In this document: in pieces, positions 46,893-58,316 of the stretch
Layout of the letters: each line of letters opens with the position of its first letter
Position numbering within the stretch: position 1 is the first letter of the stretch
From: Bauldia sp.
GTDB lineage: Bacteria > Pseudomonadota > Alphaproteobacteria > Rhizobiales > Kaistiaceae
Assembly: GCA_028284325.1 (NCBI GenBank)
Contig: JANQRX010000007.1
Coordinates: forward strand, 1-61,189
Direction of reading: 5' to 3'
Length of the DNA stretch: 61,189 nt
Notes under the pieces: model-generated
Seen by the model: the letters and a program-made list of their open reading frames with translations, nothing else
Database searches by the model: none
Told to the model about the DNA's origin: nothing
Program-made: the position numbers and the translations under genes

Positions 46893-47740
46893 CCGTTTTT
46901 CGCGCCGCAGCCGTCCAGCTTCGTTCCGGTCTCGACCCGGACGCCAACGTGGCGGCCGCAGAGGAGCTGATCCGGGCGGCTGCTGGCGACGGCGCTCGCT
47001 ACGTCCTGACGCCGGAAATGACCGTCGTGCTCGACATCGAGCGCGATCGGCTGATGCAGCGTGTCACGGTCCAGGACGAAGATCGCGGCCTGGCCCGGCT
47101 GCAGGGCGTGGCGCGGGACCTGGGCATCTTCCTCCATATCGGCTCGATGGCCGTTCTGGCTCCCAGCGGTCAGATCGCCAATCGTGGTCTGCTGATCGCG
47201 CCGGACGGCTCGATCGCGGCTGCGTACGACAAGCTGCACATGTTCGACGTCGACCTCAACGACCAGGAATCGTACCGCGAATCGACCCTGTTCGAGGCCG
47301 GCGACCAGGCTGTCGTCGCCAATCTCGGCTTCGCACGGGTAGGCCTGTCGATCTGCTACGATCTGCGTTTCCCCCATCTCTATCGGGCGCTGGCGCAGAA
47401 GGGCGCCGACGTGCTGGCGGTGCCGGCGGCCTTCACGCACACCACCGGCCGGGCGCACTGGCACGTGCTCCTGCGCGCGCGGGCAATCGAGAACGGCGCC
47501 TTCGTGATCGCCGCGGCCCAGGGCGGGCGCCACGAGGACGGCCGGACGACCTATGGCCACAGCCTGATCGTGGCGCCGTGGGGTGAGGTCCTCGCCGAAC
47601 TGGGGGACGAGCCGGGCTTCGTCACCGTCGATATCGACACCGACATCGCCGAACGCACGCGGCGGCGCATACCCTCGCTGACCCACGACACGCCCTTCGA
47701 GGTGGCGCGGCTCAGCGCCGTCGGCGAGCCGGTCTCGTGA
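46889..47740 (+). CDS. carbon-nitrogen hydrolase family protein (Nit1/deaminated glutathione amidase-like)
   Basis: This nitrilase-superfamily amidase has 283 residues, with the catalytic triad in place: Glu43 (TPEMT), Lys114 (YDKLHMFDVD) and Cys156 (SICYDLRFP). The phrase KLHMFDVDLNDQESYRES is typical of the Nit1/YbeM branch, which repairs deaminated glutathione; its place right after glutaredoxin fits this. The stop overlaps the next gene by 4 bp. Confidence 0.92.
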   Translation: MTVFRAAAVQLRSGLDPDANVAAAEELIRAAAGDGARYVLTPEMTVVLDIERDRLMQRVTVQDEDRGLARLQGVARDLGIFLHIGSMAVLAPSGQIANRGLLIAPDGSIAAAYDKLHMFDVDLNDQESYRESTLFEAGDQAVVANLGFARVGLSICYDLRFPHLYRALAQKGADVLAVPAAFTHTTGRAHWHVLLRARAIENGAFVIAAAQGGRHEDGRTTYGHSLIVAPWGEVLAELGDEPGFVTVDIDTDIAERTRRRIPSLTHDTPFEVARLSAVGEPVS

Positions 47741-48192
47741 TCCGCTACAACCTCCACTGTGGCAACGGGCATGCGTTCGACGCCTGGTTCGGCTCGGCGG
47801 AGGCTTTCGATCGCGCGTCCGAGGTCGGCGCCAACACCTGCCCGGTCTGCGGGTCGCACGAGATCGAGAAGTCGCTGATGGCGCCCTCGGTGAGCGCGAA
47901 GACGCGCACGGCCAAGTCGGCGCTCGATCCCGAGCGCAAGCAGATGGTGCTCGCCAACAACGATCCGCGCCGGAAGGCCATGCGGGAGGCCGTCAAGGAG
48001 CTGCGCCGCAAGGTCGAGGACAGCGCCGACTATGTCGGCGACAAGTTCCCAGAGGAGGCGCGCAAGATCCACTACGAGGAAGTGGAGCCGCGCGGTATCT
48101 ACGGCGAGGCGACCGGCGAGGAGGCGAAGTCGTTGCTGGACGAGGGCATCGACGTGCTGCCGTTGCCGAACGTCCCCGACGATTCCAACTGA
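47737..48192 (+). CDS. DUF1178 family protein
   Basis: This is a 151-residue protein with an N-terminal zinc-ribbon-like opening: MIRYNLHCGNGHAFDAWFGSAEAFD, then CPVCGSHEIEKSLMAPSV. The later part is conserved in alphaproteobacteria (GDKFPEEARKIHYEEVEPRGIYGEA). Function unknown. It is coupled to the amidase gene by GTGA and ends one base before the converging ubiG stop. Confidence 0.92.
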   Translation: MIRYNLHCGNGHAFDAWFGSAEAFDRASEVGANTCPVCGSHEIEKSLMAPSVSAKTRTAKSALDPERKQMVLANNDPRRKAMREAVKELRRKVEDSADYVGDKFPEEARKIHYEEVEPRGIYGEATGEEAKSLLDEGIDVLPLPNVPDDSN

Positions 48193-48193
48193 T

Positions 48194-48946
48194 CTAACCC
48201 GACGTTTCCGGGCGTTCGGCCGACATCATATAGTTGACGTCGAGATCGTCGCCGAGGCGCCATGTATCCGCCAGCGGATCGTAGAGAACGCCGGTGTCGC
48301 CGGCGACCGTGAGGCCGGCAGCAGCGAGCGCGTCGCCGAGTTCGGACGGGGTCACCAGCCGGTCGTAGCGGTGGGTGCCACGGGGCAACCAGCGCAGCAC
48401 GTATTCTGCGCCGACAATGGCGAGAAGGAAGGCTTTGGGCGTGCGGTTGATCGTCGAGGCGATCATCAGCCCGCCGGGTCGTACGAGGCCGGCGCAGGTT
48501 GCCACAAAGGCGGGGACGTCGGCGACGTGCTCGACGACCTCCAGCGCCAATACGACATCATAGGCCTCGCCCTTCGCGACGAGGTCGGCGGCCTCGGCGC
48601 TGCGATAGGCGATGTCGAGATCGCCGGCATGGGCGTGGTCCCGGGCGATCCCGATATTGGCGGCGGCCGGGTCGATGCCGGTGACGTTGGCCCCGAGGCG
48701 GGCCAGCGGCTCGCACACCAGTCCGGCGCCGCAGCCGATGTCGACCACGGAGAGATCGCGAAGCGGCCGCGACGTCGTGGCGTCGCGGCTCCAGTGGCGG
48801 CAGATTTCGTCGCGAATCCAGGTCAAACGCGTTGGATTGAGCCGGTGCAGGGGGCGCATCGGCCCGCTCGGATCCCACCAGCGATCGGCCAGCGCGGCGA
48901 AGCGTTCCACCTCGTCGCGGTCGATGGATGTGTCGTGGACGGCCAT
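48194..48946 (-). CDS. ubiG: ubiquinone biosynthesis O-methyltransferase UbiG
   Basis: This 250-residue methyltransferase carries out both O-methylations of ubiquinone synthesis. Landmarks: FAALADRWWDPSGPMRPLHRLNPTRLTWI at the N-terminus, motif I VVDIGCGAGLVCEPLARLGA, ALEVVEHVADV and the C-terminal DVNYMM. The start at 48946 (MAVHDTSID) is preferred over 48988. It is divergent from lysC. Confidence 0.95.
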   Translation of the reverse strand: MAVHDTSIDRDEVERFAALADRWWDPSGPMRPLHRLNPTRLTWIRDEICRHWSRDATTSRPLRDLSVVDIGCGAGLVCEPLARLGANVTGIDPAAANIGIARDHAHAGDLDIAYRSAEAADLVAKGEAYDVVLALEVVEHVADVPAFVATCAGLVRPGGLMIASTINRTPKAFLLAIVGAEYVLRWLPRGTHRYDRLVTPSELGDALAAAGLTVAGDTGVLYDPLADTWRLGDDLDVNYMMSAERPETSG

Positions 48947-49068
48947 GGCGCGACCGTAGCATGATTGGCAGGCGACCCGCCTCGCCATTGCGGGGTCGGG
49001 GCCGAGCCGTTATGTAGGCGCGCGTTTTTTCCGCACCCCCTCACGACAGGATCGATCGGCGGCAGGCC

Positions 49069-50322
49069 ATGGCAAGGCTGGTCATGAAATTCGGCGGGAC
49101 TTCGGTCGCCGATATCGATCACATCCGCAGGGTTGCGCGCCACGTCCGGCGCGAAGCGACCTCCGGCCATCAGGTGGCCGTGGTCGTCTCGGCGATGGCC
49201 GGCAACACCAACCAGCTCGTCGCCTGGACCCGCGACATGGCGCCGCTGCACGACGCCCGCGAATACGACACAGTGGTCGCCGCCGGCGAACAGGTCACCG
49301 CCGGGCTGCTCGCGATCGCCCTGCAAGACCTGGGCGTCGACGCCCGTTCGTGGCTCGGCTGGCAGGTGCCGATCCGTACCGACGCCGCCCACGGCGCCGC
49401 GCGCATAACCGACATTGACACCGCCACGTTGGAAGAACGGCTGTCGCGTGGCCAGGTGGCCGTGGTGGCCGGTTTTCAGGGCGTGGGGCCGGACAACCGC
49501 ATCGCCACGCTGGGGCGTGGCGGCTCCGACACCAGTGCCGTGGCCCTGGCCGCCGCGATCGGCGCCGATCGCTGCGACATCTACACCGATATCGACGGCG
49601 TCTACACAACCGACCCGCGGGTCGTCGACACCGCGCGCCGCCTCGACCGGCTCTCCCACGAGGAGATGCTGGAGATGGCGTCGCTGGGCGCGAAGGTCCT
49701 GCAGGTCCGATCGGTCGAACTGGCGATGGTGCAGGGGGTGCGCACCTTCGTACGGTCGAGTTTCGACGACCCCGACCAGACTGCGCCCGACGGCGCGAAC
49801 GCGTCCGTCGGGACGCTGATATGCGACGAGGATGAGATCATGGAGAAGAGCGTCGTCACCGGGATCGCCTATTCGCGCGACGAGGCCCAGATTTCCCTGC
49901 GACGTGTGGCCGACAAGCCGGGCGTCGCCGCCGCGGTGTTCGGGCCGCTGGCGGAAGCCAATATCAATGTCGACATGATCGTCCAGAACGTGTCGGAGGA
50001 CGGCACGCTCACCGATCTGACCTTCACGGTCACCAATGCCGACTACGAGCGGGCCTGCAAGGTCATCGAGGAGTCCCGCGAGCAGGTGGGTTACGAGGTC
50101 ATGCAGGGCTCGACGGGGGTGGCGAAAGTCTCGGTCATCGGGGTCGGCATGCGCTCCCACGCCGGGGTCGCGGCCGAGTGTTTCCAGGCACTTGCCGCCG
50201 AAAAGATCAACATCCGCGCCATCACCACGTCCGAAATCAAGATCTCGGTGCTGATCGACGCCGACCATACCAATCTTGCGGTACGGACTTTGCATTCGCT
50301 ATACGGGCTCGACAAAAACTGA
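49069..50322 (+). CDS. lysC: aspartate kinase
   Basis: This 417-residue first enzyme of the aspartate family pathway has catalytic KFGGTSVADIDHIRRVA at the N-terminus, GRGGSDTSAVALAAAIGAD, and YTDIDGVYTTDPRVV. Two ACT domains follow from about 265 (with GVAAAVFGPLAEANINVDMIVQN), the usual site of lysine/threonine feedback. The length fits the class of LysC with an ACT pair. A T-rich GTTTTTT lies about 40 bp upstream of the start. Confidence 0.96.
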   Translation: MARLVMKFGGTSVADIDHIRRVARHVRREATSGHQVAVVVSAMAGNTNQLVAWTRDMAPLHDAREYDTVVAAGEQVTAGLLAIALQDLGVDARSWLGWQVPIRTDAAHGAARITDIDTATLEERLSRGQVAVVAGFQGVGPDNRIATLGRGGSDTSAVALAAAIGADRCDIYTDIDGVYTTDPRVVDTARRLDRLSHEEMLEMASLGAKVLQVRSVELAMVQGVRTFVRSSFDDPDQTAPDGANASVGTLICDEDEIMEKSVVTGIAYSRDEAQISLRRVADKPGVAAAVFGPLAEANINVDMIVQNVSEDGTLTDLTFTVTNADYERACKVIEESREQVGYEVMQGSTGVAKVSVIGVGMRSHAGVAAECFQALAAEKINIRAITTSEIKISVLIDADHTNLAVRTLHSLYGLDKN

Positions 50323-50392
50323 CGAGCTCGCGGCTGCGGCACATCACGTCGCACCCAAATCGCGACCACGGAACGCTCGAGGGTAGAGGATC

Positions 50393-52657
50393 ATGCGGGG
50401 TCCGCCCGCCGGGCCGCGCAATCTGCTGAGACGCCTCCGCCAGGTGATGGCGGAGCCCATAGAAGCGCAGGCCAGGCTCAACAAGACCGTCCAGCTGATC
50501 GCCGCCAACATGGTGGCGGAGGTATGCTCACTCTATGTGCTGCATGCCGACGGCGTGCTTGAACTCTATGCAACCGAGGGCCTGAAGCCGGAAGCGGTCC
50601 ACCAGGCGACCCTGACCGTGGGCCAGGGTCTTGTGGGCACCATTGCGGCCGAGGCGCGCCCGCTCAACCTCGCCGACGCGCAATCCCATCCGGCCTACCG
50701 CTACATCCCGGAAACCGGCGAGGAGCGTTTCAACGCGTTTCTCGGCGTGCCGCTGCTTCGCGCCGGGCGGACGCTGGGCGTCCTGGTGGTCCAGAACGCG
50801 GCGCACCGAACCTACCATGCCGAAGAAGTGGAGGCGCTGCAGACGACGGCGATGATCCTCGCCGAGGTCGTCGGCGTGGCCGAACTCTCGCGTCTCGGCA
50901 AGCCCGATATCGGCCTCGACGTCGGCCGTGCCATCCTGCTCGAAGGCGTTTCGCTCGGGGAGGGCATCGGGCTCGGACACGCGGTCCTGCACGATCCGCG
51001 CGTGGTCGTGACCGACCTGATCGGCGAGGACCCGAAGAAGGAATCGACGCGCCTCGACGAGGCCATCGGCGGGCTGCGGCTGTTTGTGGACGATATGCTG
51101 GCGCGCGACGACGTGTCGGCGGCCGGCGAGCATCGCGAGATCCTCGAGGCCTACCGCATGTTCGCCCACGACCGCGGCTGGGTTCGTCGCATGCACGAGG
51201 CCATCAACAACGGGCTCTCGGCCGAGGCGGCGGTCGAGAAGGTGCAGAGCGACATGCGCGCGCGGCTGTTGCGTCAGGTCGACCCCTATCTGCGCGACCG
51301 GATGCACGATTTCGACGATCTGGCGAACCGGCTCCTGCGGGTGCTGACCAACCGCGAGCACGACCCGTACGGCCAGGGCCTGCCCCGCGACGCGGTCATC
51401 GTGGCGCGGAGCATGGGCGCGGCCGAGCTTCTGGATTACGGACAGGCGCGCATCCGCGGGCTGGTTCTGGAGGAGGGCGGTGCGACCAGCCACGTAGCCA
51501 TTGTCGCCCGGGCACTGGGGATCGCCACGGTCGGTCGGGCCGAGGAGGTGGTGGCGCTGGTCGAAAACGGTGATGCCATCATTGTCGACGGCGTTGCCGG
51601 ACGTGTGCATGTGCGGCCCAATACGGACGTGGAGGCGGCCTATGCCGAGAAGGTGCGTTTTCGTGCCCGGCGGCAGAAGCAATACGAGCTCCTGCGCCAC
51701 AAACCGGCGACGACGACGGACGGTCAGCGCATCGGCCTGATGATGAACGCCGGCCTGCTTGTCGACCTGCCGCATCTCGACGAATCGGGCGCCGAGGGCA
51801 TCGGTCTCTTCCGCACCGAGCTGCAGTTCATGATCGCCGAGACCATGCCGCGTCTCGGTGAGCAGCGGGACCTCTACCGCACGGTCATGGAGGCTGCCGG
51901 CGACAGGCCGGTGGCGTTCCGCACGCTGGATATCGGTGGCGACAAAGTGCTGCCGTATCTGAAGATCGCGAACGAACAGAACCCGGCGATGGGATGGCGG
52001 GCCATTCGATTGGGCCTCGATCGGCCGGGCCTCCTGCGCATGCAGTTGCGGGCGCTCCTTCAGGCGGCGGCGGGGCGCGAACTGCGGCTGATGCTGCCGA
52101 TGGTGACCGAGATCGACGAGATACACCAGGCACGAAGCATGATGGAGCGCGAGATCGCCCACATGCGCCGCCACGGGCATGTCGAGCCCAAGGGCATCGA
52201 ACTTGGCGTCGTCGTCGAGGTGCCGTCGCTGCTGTGGCAGCTCGACGAGCTGATCCGGGAGGCGGACTTCATTTCCATCGGCTCCAACGACCTCCTGCAG
52301 TTCATGACCGCAAGCGACCGCGGCAACACGCTGGTGGCCGAGCGGTTCGATCCGCTGTCACGGCCGTTCCTGCGGGCGTTGAGATCGGTTCTTGACGCGG
52401 CCGACGGCCGCGTGCCCGTCACCCTGTGCGGCGAGCTGGCGGGCTCGCCGCTCGGCGCCCTGGCGCTTGCGGGGCTCGGCTTCCGCTCCCTGTCGATTTC
52501 CGCCGACGCGATCGGTCCGGTCAAGGCAGCGCTGCTGGCCGCCGATTGCAGCGAGCTGGAGGCTCTCGCACGATCCTACATGGCGGAGTCCGACGCCGGC
52601 GGTTCGCTAAGGTCGCACCTGATCGAACTGGCCGAGCGTCGCGGTATACCCCACTAG
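50393..52657 (+). CDS. ptsP: phosphoenolpyruvate-protein phosphotransferase PtsP (nitrogen PTS enzyme I)
   Basis: This 754-residue EI-Ntr has an N-terminal GAF domain (about 25-165), then the enzyme I domains: the phosphohistidine in GGATSHVAIVARALG (His367) and the C-terminal PEP-binding barrel with GIGLFRTELQFM and ISIGSNDLLQFMTASDR. It passes phosphate to NPr and EIIA-Ntr and so reports nitrogen and carbon state. It lies between lysC and prfA, the usual alphaproteobacterial position. Confidence 0.96.
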   Translation: MRGPPAGPRNLLRRLRQVMAEPIEAQARLNKTVQLIAANMVAEVCSLYVLHADGVLELYATEGLKPEAVHQATLTVGQGLVGTIAAEARPLNLADAQSHPAYRYIPETGEERFNAFLGVPLLRAGRTLGVLVVQNAAHRTYHAEEVEALQTTAMILAEVVGVAELSRLGKPDIGLDVGRAILLEGVSLGEGIGLGHAVLHDPRVVVTDLIGEDPKKESTRLDEAIGGLRLFVDDMLARDDVSAAGEHREILEAYRMFAHDRGWVRRMHEAINNGLSAEAAVEKVQSDMRARLLRQVDPYLRDRMHDFDDLANRLLRVLTNREHDPYGQGLPRDAVIVARSMGAAELLDYGQARIRGLVLEEGGATSHVAIVARALGIATVGRAEEVVALVENGDAIIVDGVAGRVHVRPNTDVEAAYAEKVRFRARRQKQYELLRHKPATTTDGQRIGLMMNAGLLVDLPHLDESGAEGIGLFRTELQFMIAETMPRLGEQRDLYRTVMEAAGDRPVAFRTLDIGGDKVLPYLKIANEQNPAMGWRAIRLGLDRPGLLRMQLRALLQAAAGRELRLMLPMVTEIDEIHQARSMMEREIAHMRRHGHVEPKGIELGVVVEVPSLLWQLDELIREADFISIGSNDLLQFMTASDRGNTLVAERFDPLSRPFLRALRSVLDAADGRVPVTLCGELAGSPLGALALAGLGFRSLSISADAIGPVKAALLAADCSELEALARSYMAESDAGGSLRSHLIELAERRGIPH

Positions 52658-52693
52658 CCTTGTGGCCGATGCGCGGCGCGAATATGTAGCGGC

Positions 52694-53764
52694 ATGCTTC
52701 CCGAAGCCAAAATCGACGCGCTGGTCGCCCGCGTCGCGGCGATCGACGCCCAGCTTGCGGAGCCGCAGGACGCCGACACGCTGGTACGCCTGTCGCGCGA
52801 GCGCGCCGAACTGGCGCCCGTGCAGGAGGCGGTCGAGGCCTGGCGTGCGGCGCGCGCCGAACGCGATGATCTCGCCTCCCTGCTCGACGATCCCGACATG
52901 GCCGACCTTGCCCGCGACGAGGCGGCGCAACTGGACCGGCGGATCGAGGAGCTGACGGAACAGATTCAGCTCCTGCTCCTGCCCAAGGACGCCGCCGACG
53001 ATCGCGGCGTGATCCTCGAAGTTCGGGCCGGCACCGGCGGCTCCGAGGCGGCGCTGTTCGCCGGCGACCTTTTCCGCATGTATCACCGCTACGCCGACGT
53101 GCGGGGCTGGAAGGTGCAAGTCCTGTCGGAGAGCGAGGGCGAGGCCGGGGGCTACAAGGAAATCGTGGCCAGCATCGCCGGCAAGGGGGCGTTTGCCCGG
53201 CTGAAGTTCGAATCCGGCGTCCATCGCGTGCAGCGGGTGCCGGCCACCGAGGCGAGCGGCCGCATCCACACCTCGGCGGCGACGGTCGCAGTGCTGCCGG
53301 AGGCGGAGGACGTGGACGTCGAGATCCGCCCGGAGGACATCCGGCTCGACACCAGCCGCGCGTCGAGCGCCGGCGGCCAGCATGCCAACACCACCGATTC
53401 CGCCGTGCGTCTGACCCACATCCCGACCGGCATCGTCGTCATCGCCAACGAGAAGTCGCAGCACCAGAACCGCGCGCGCGCCATGCAGGTGCTGAAGGCG
53501 CGGCTGTTCGATCTCGAGCGCCAGAAGGCTGCCGACGAGCGCGCCGAGGCGCGGCGCGGCCAGGTGGGCAGCGGCGACCGCTCCGAGCGCATCAGGACCT
53601 ACAACTTTCCGCAGGGGCGCGTCACCGACCACCGCATCAGTCTGACGCTCCACAAGCTGGACCAGGTGCTGGCCGGCGACGCGCTCGACGACGTCATTGA
53701 CCCGCTGGCGACGGACCATCAGGCGACGTTGCTGGCGGCCAGTCTCGAAGACAACGCGGCGTGA
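52694..53764 (+). CDS. prfA: peptide chain release factor 1
   Basis: This 356-residue RF1 reads UAA and UAG stops. The GGQ motif is at 227-229 ([16 protein letters not shown]), and the RF1 recognition stretch [18 protein letters not shown] includes the P-x-T-like segment. [10 protein letters not shown] differs from the common GGQHVNKTDS at two positions. The stop overlaps prmC, which methylates this GGQ, by 4 bp. Confidence 0.97.
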   Translation: MLPEAKIDALVARVAAIDAQLAEPQDADTLVRLSRERAELAPVQEAVEAWRAARAERDDLASLLDDPDMADLARDEAAQLDRRIEELTEQIQLLLLPKDAADDRGVILEVRAGTGGSEAALFAGDLFRMYHRYADVRGWKVQVLSESEGEAGGYKEIVASIAGKGAFARLKFESGVHRVQRVPATEASGRIHTSAATVAVLPEAEDVDVEIRPEDIRLDTSRASSAGGQHANTTDSAVRLTHIPTGIVVIANEKSQHQNRARAMQVLKARLFDLERQKAADERAEARRGQVGSGDRSERIRTYNFPQGRVTDHRISLTLHKLDQVLAGDALDDVIDPLATDHQATLLAASLEDNAA

Positions 53765-54630
53765 GGCATACGGCCGACACGTTGCGCCGGACGATCGCCA
53801 GCGATCTGCGCGTGGCGTTCAACAACGACGACCGCGCGACCGCCGCCGGCGTCGATGCGCGGGTGATCGTCGGGCATGTCCTGGGGCTCGCGCCTGGCCA
53901 GCTTGCCGTCATGGCCGACAAGGACATCGCGCCAGCGCAGGCCGAGCGGGCGCTCGGGATGGCGCGGCGGCGCGCCGAGGGCATTCCGGTCGGGAGACTC
54001 CTCGGGCGTCAGGACTTCTACGGGCTCGATCTCGAACTCGGTGCCGCCACACTCATCCCCAGACCGGACACCGAGACCGTGGTCGACGCGGCGCTGGCTT
54101 TCGTCGACGAGGGCGGATCGCGCGACCGTCGGGTGAGGGCGCTCGACCTTGGTACCGGGGCCGGCGGCATCCTGCTGGCGCTGGCCGACAACGTGCCCGG
54201 TCTCGTTGGGGTCGGCATCGACATCTCGGAGGACGCCGTGGCGACGGCTGCCGCCAATGCCGTCGCGTGCGCGCTTGCCGGTCGCGTTACGTTCGCCGTC
54301 GGCGACTGGGGCGGGGCGGTGGCGGAACGGTTCGACGTCGTGGTCGCCAATCCGCCGTATATCGCCAGCGACGCGATTGCCTCCCTGCAGCCGGAGGTGC
54401 GCGATCATGAGCCGAGGCAGGCGCTGGACGGCGGCCCGGACGGTCTTGCCGCCTATCGCGCGATCCTGCCCGATCTCGACCGTCTCGTCGCCGACGGGGG
54501 CGCGGCGTTCGTGGAGATCGGGTTCGATCAGGCCGACGCGGTGACGCGTCGCGCAGAGGCCCTCGGGTGGCGCGCGCGCGTGCATCAGGATCTCGCGGGT
54601 CGCGACCGCGTCGTCGCATTGCGGCGGTAA
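53761..54630 (+). CDS. prmC: release factor glutamine methyltransferase
   Basis: This 289-residue HemK/PrmC methylates the GGQ glutamine of release factors. Seen: [25 protein letters not shown], motif [12 protein letters not shown] and the catalytic NPPY (197-200), followed by [28 protein letters not shown] 53761 overlaps the prfA stop, making enzyme and substrate translationally coupled. Confidence 0.96.
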   Translation: MRHTADTLRRTIASDLRVAFNNDDRATAAGVDARVIVGHVLGLAPGQLAVMADKDIAPAQAERALGMARRRAEGIPVGRLLGRQDFYGLDLELGAATLIPRPDTETVVDAALAFVDEGGSRDRRVRALDLGTGAGGILLALADNVPGLVGVGIDISEDAVATAAANAVACALAGRVTFAVGDWGGAVAERFDVVVANPPYIASDAIASLQPEVRDHEPRQALDGGPDGLAAYRAILPDLDRLVADGGAAFVEIGFDQADAVTRRAEALGWRARVHQDLAGRDRVVALRR

Positions 54631-54974
54631 CCCTCTTTACGGCGCCGGGCGCGATCACCAAATATGGGCTTGGAAATCGGGGACGGACCGGTTAGGGTCC
54701 GGTCACCGAACGCCACTCGCTCGCGATGGCACGACCGGCGAGACCGCTGGAGTGATCGCCGGATACTGACATCAGATACGCGCAACAGGCTGCGGACGCA
54801 GGTTACCGGTTCCGTCAATCGGGCTTTGCGATGTGCTGTGTGGTGTTGTTTTAGCGTCGGGCCCGATCGCAGTGATCGATGGCCGATGTTCAGGTGTCCT
54901 CTTACGGGATGAGTGCGACGGCGACAGGCATCGCGCTCGAGAGTGAGCGTTAAAGCCAGCAAAGAGACGGATTG
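54631..54974. other. 344-bp non-coding stretch between prmC and DUF4167 gene
   Basis: I see no convincing gene. A GACCGG/CCGGTC hairpin (around 54687-54705) lies early, without a T-run. An 82-codon frame from 54664 is Arg/Trp-rich and not protein-like. The stretch must contain the promoter of the DUF4167 gene, but no clear boxes are visible. Confidence 0.4.
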
Positions 54975-55544
54975 ATGAGACAAGGCCAGCAGGGCAAGAG
55001 GCCACGTGGGCGTGGCCGCAAGAACCCCAACCCGCTGACACGCTCCTACGAGAGCAATGGCGGCGACGTGAAGATACGTGGTACGGCGCTGCACATCGCC
55101 GAGAAGTACCAGCAACTGGCCCGCGACTCGCAGGCAAGTGGCGATCGGGTCGGTGCCGAGAACTATCTCCAGCACGCCGAGCATTACTTCCGTATCGTCT
55201 CGGCGGCCCAGCAACAGCAGCAACAGCAACAGGCCGCCCGCGCCGAGGCGGGCGAGCAGGCGGCTGCCGACAATCGCGGCAACGGCGCCGCCAACGGACA
55301 TACCAATGCCGGTGACGGTCAGGACCAGCAGCCGGCCGTCGCGGCCAAGCCGGCGGACGAGACCGCCCCGGACGCGCGCGCATCGGCGGAAGCCGGCACC
55401 GCGGACGAGGGCTCAGGCGAAGCTCCGCCGCGGCGTGCTCAACGCGGACCGCGACGCCGCCAGCCCTACCGTGACCGCGAACCGCGCACCGAGGCCTCGG
55501 CGCCGGCGCCGGATGCCCCACAACCCCATATCGACGAATCCTGA
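54975..55544 (+). CDS. DUF4167 domain-containing protein
   Basis: This 189-residue protein begins with a basic segment (RQGQQGKRPRGRGRKNPNPLTRSYES) followed by the DUF4167 core (about 30-80: VKIRGTALHIAEKYQQLARDSQASGDRVGAENYLQHAEHYFRI). Then come a run of about eight glutamines and a long disordered Ala/Glu/Arg tail. The family is restricted to alphaproteobacteria and has no settled function; basic ends suggest nucleic-acid binding, as an inference. It sits between prmC and clpB, as in related genomes. Confidence 0.88.
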   Translation: MRQGQQGKRPRGRGRKNPNPLTRSYESNGGDVKIRGTALHIAEKYQQLARDSQASGDRVGAENYLQHAEHYFRIVSAAQQQQQQQQAARAEAGEQAAADNRGNGAANGHTNAGDGQDQQPAVAAKPADETAPDARASAEAGTADEGSGEAPPRRAQRGPRRRQPYRDREPRTEASAPAPDAPQPHIDES

Positions 55545-55570
55545 CGCGGCGCGGGTGGCGCAATCCGCCC

Positions 55571-55599
55571 CTTCCACACGTCCCTGACTGTCACCATAT
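55571..55599 (+). promoter_or_regulatory. possible sigma-32 (heat-shock) promoter of clpB
   Basis: CCCTTCCA (-35-like, CTTCCA at 55571-55576) and CACCATAT (-10-like, CCATAT at 55594-55599) resemble the RpoH pattern CTTGAA / CCCCATNT, with 15-17 bp spacing. A hairpin with CCCC-TCGC-GGGG follows near 55610-55632, in the presumed leader. Confidence 0.4.
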
Positions 55600-55699
55600 C
55601 AACCGGGCGATACGCCCCTCGCGGGGTATCGGACAGGATGATTGGTGAGCGGCAAGATCGGGTCGCAAGCGAGCGGTCGCGCCGGGTCAGGAGACGAAC

Positions 55700-58297
<2,598 letters not shown>

Positions 58298-58316
58298 TCG
58301 AACGGGGGATGCCGGC

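Noticed and set aside
54664-54912. 82-codon frame between prmC and the DUF4167 gene
   Set aside because: Arg/Trp/Ser-rich, no ribosome site and no sign of a protein fold.
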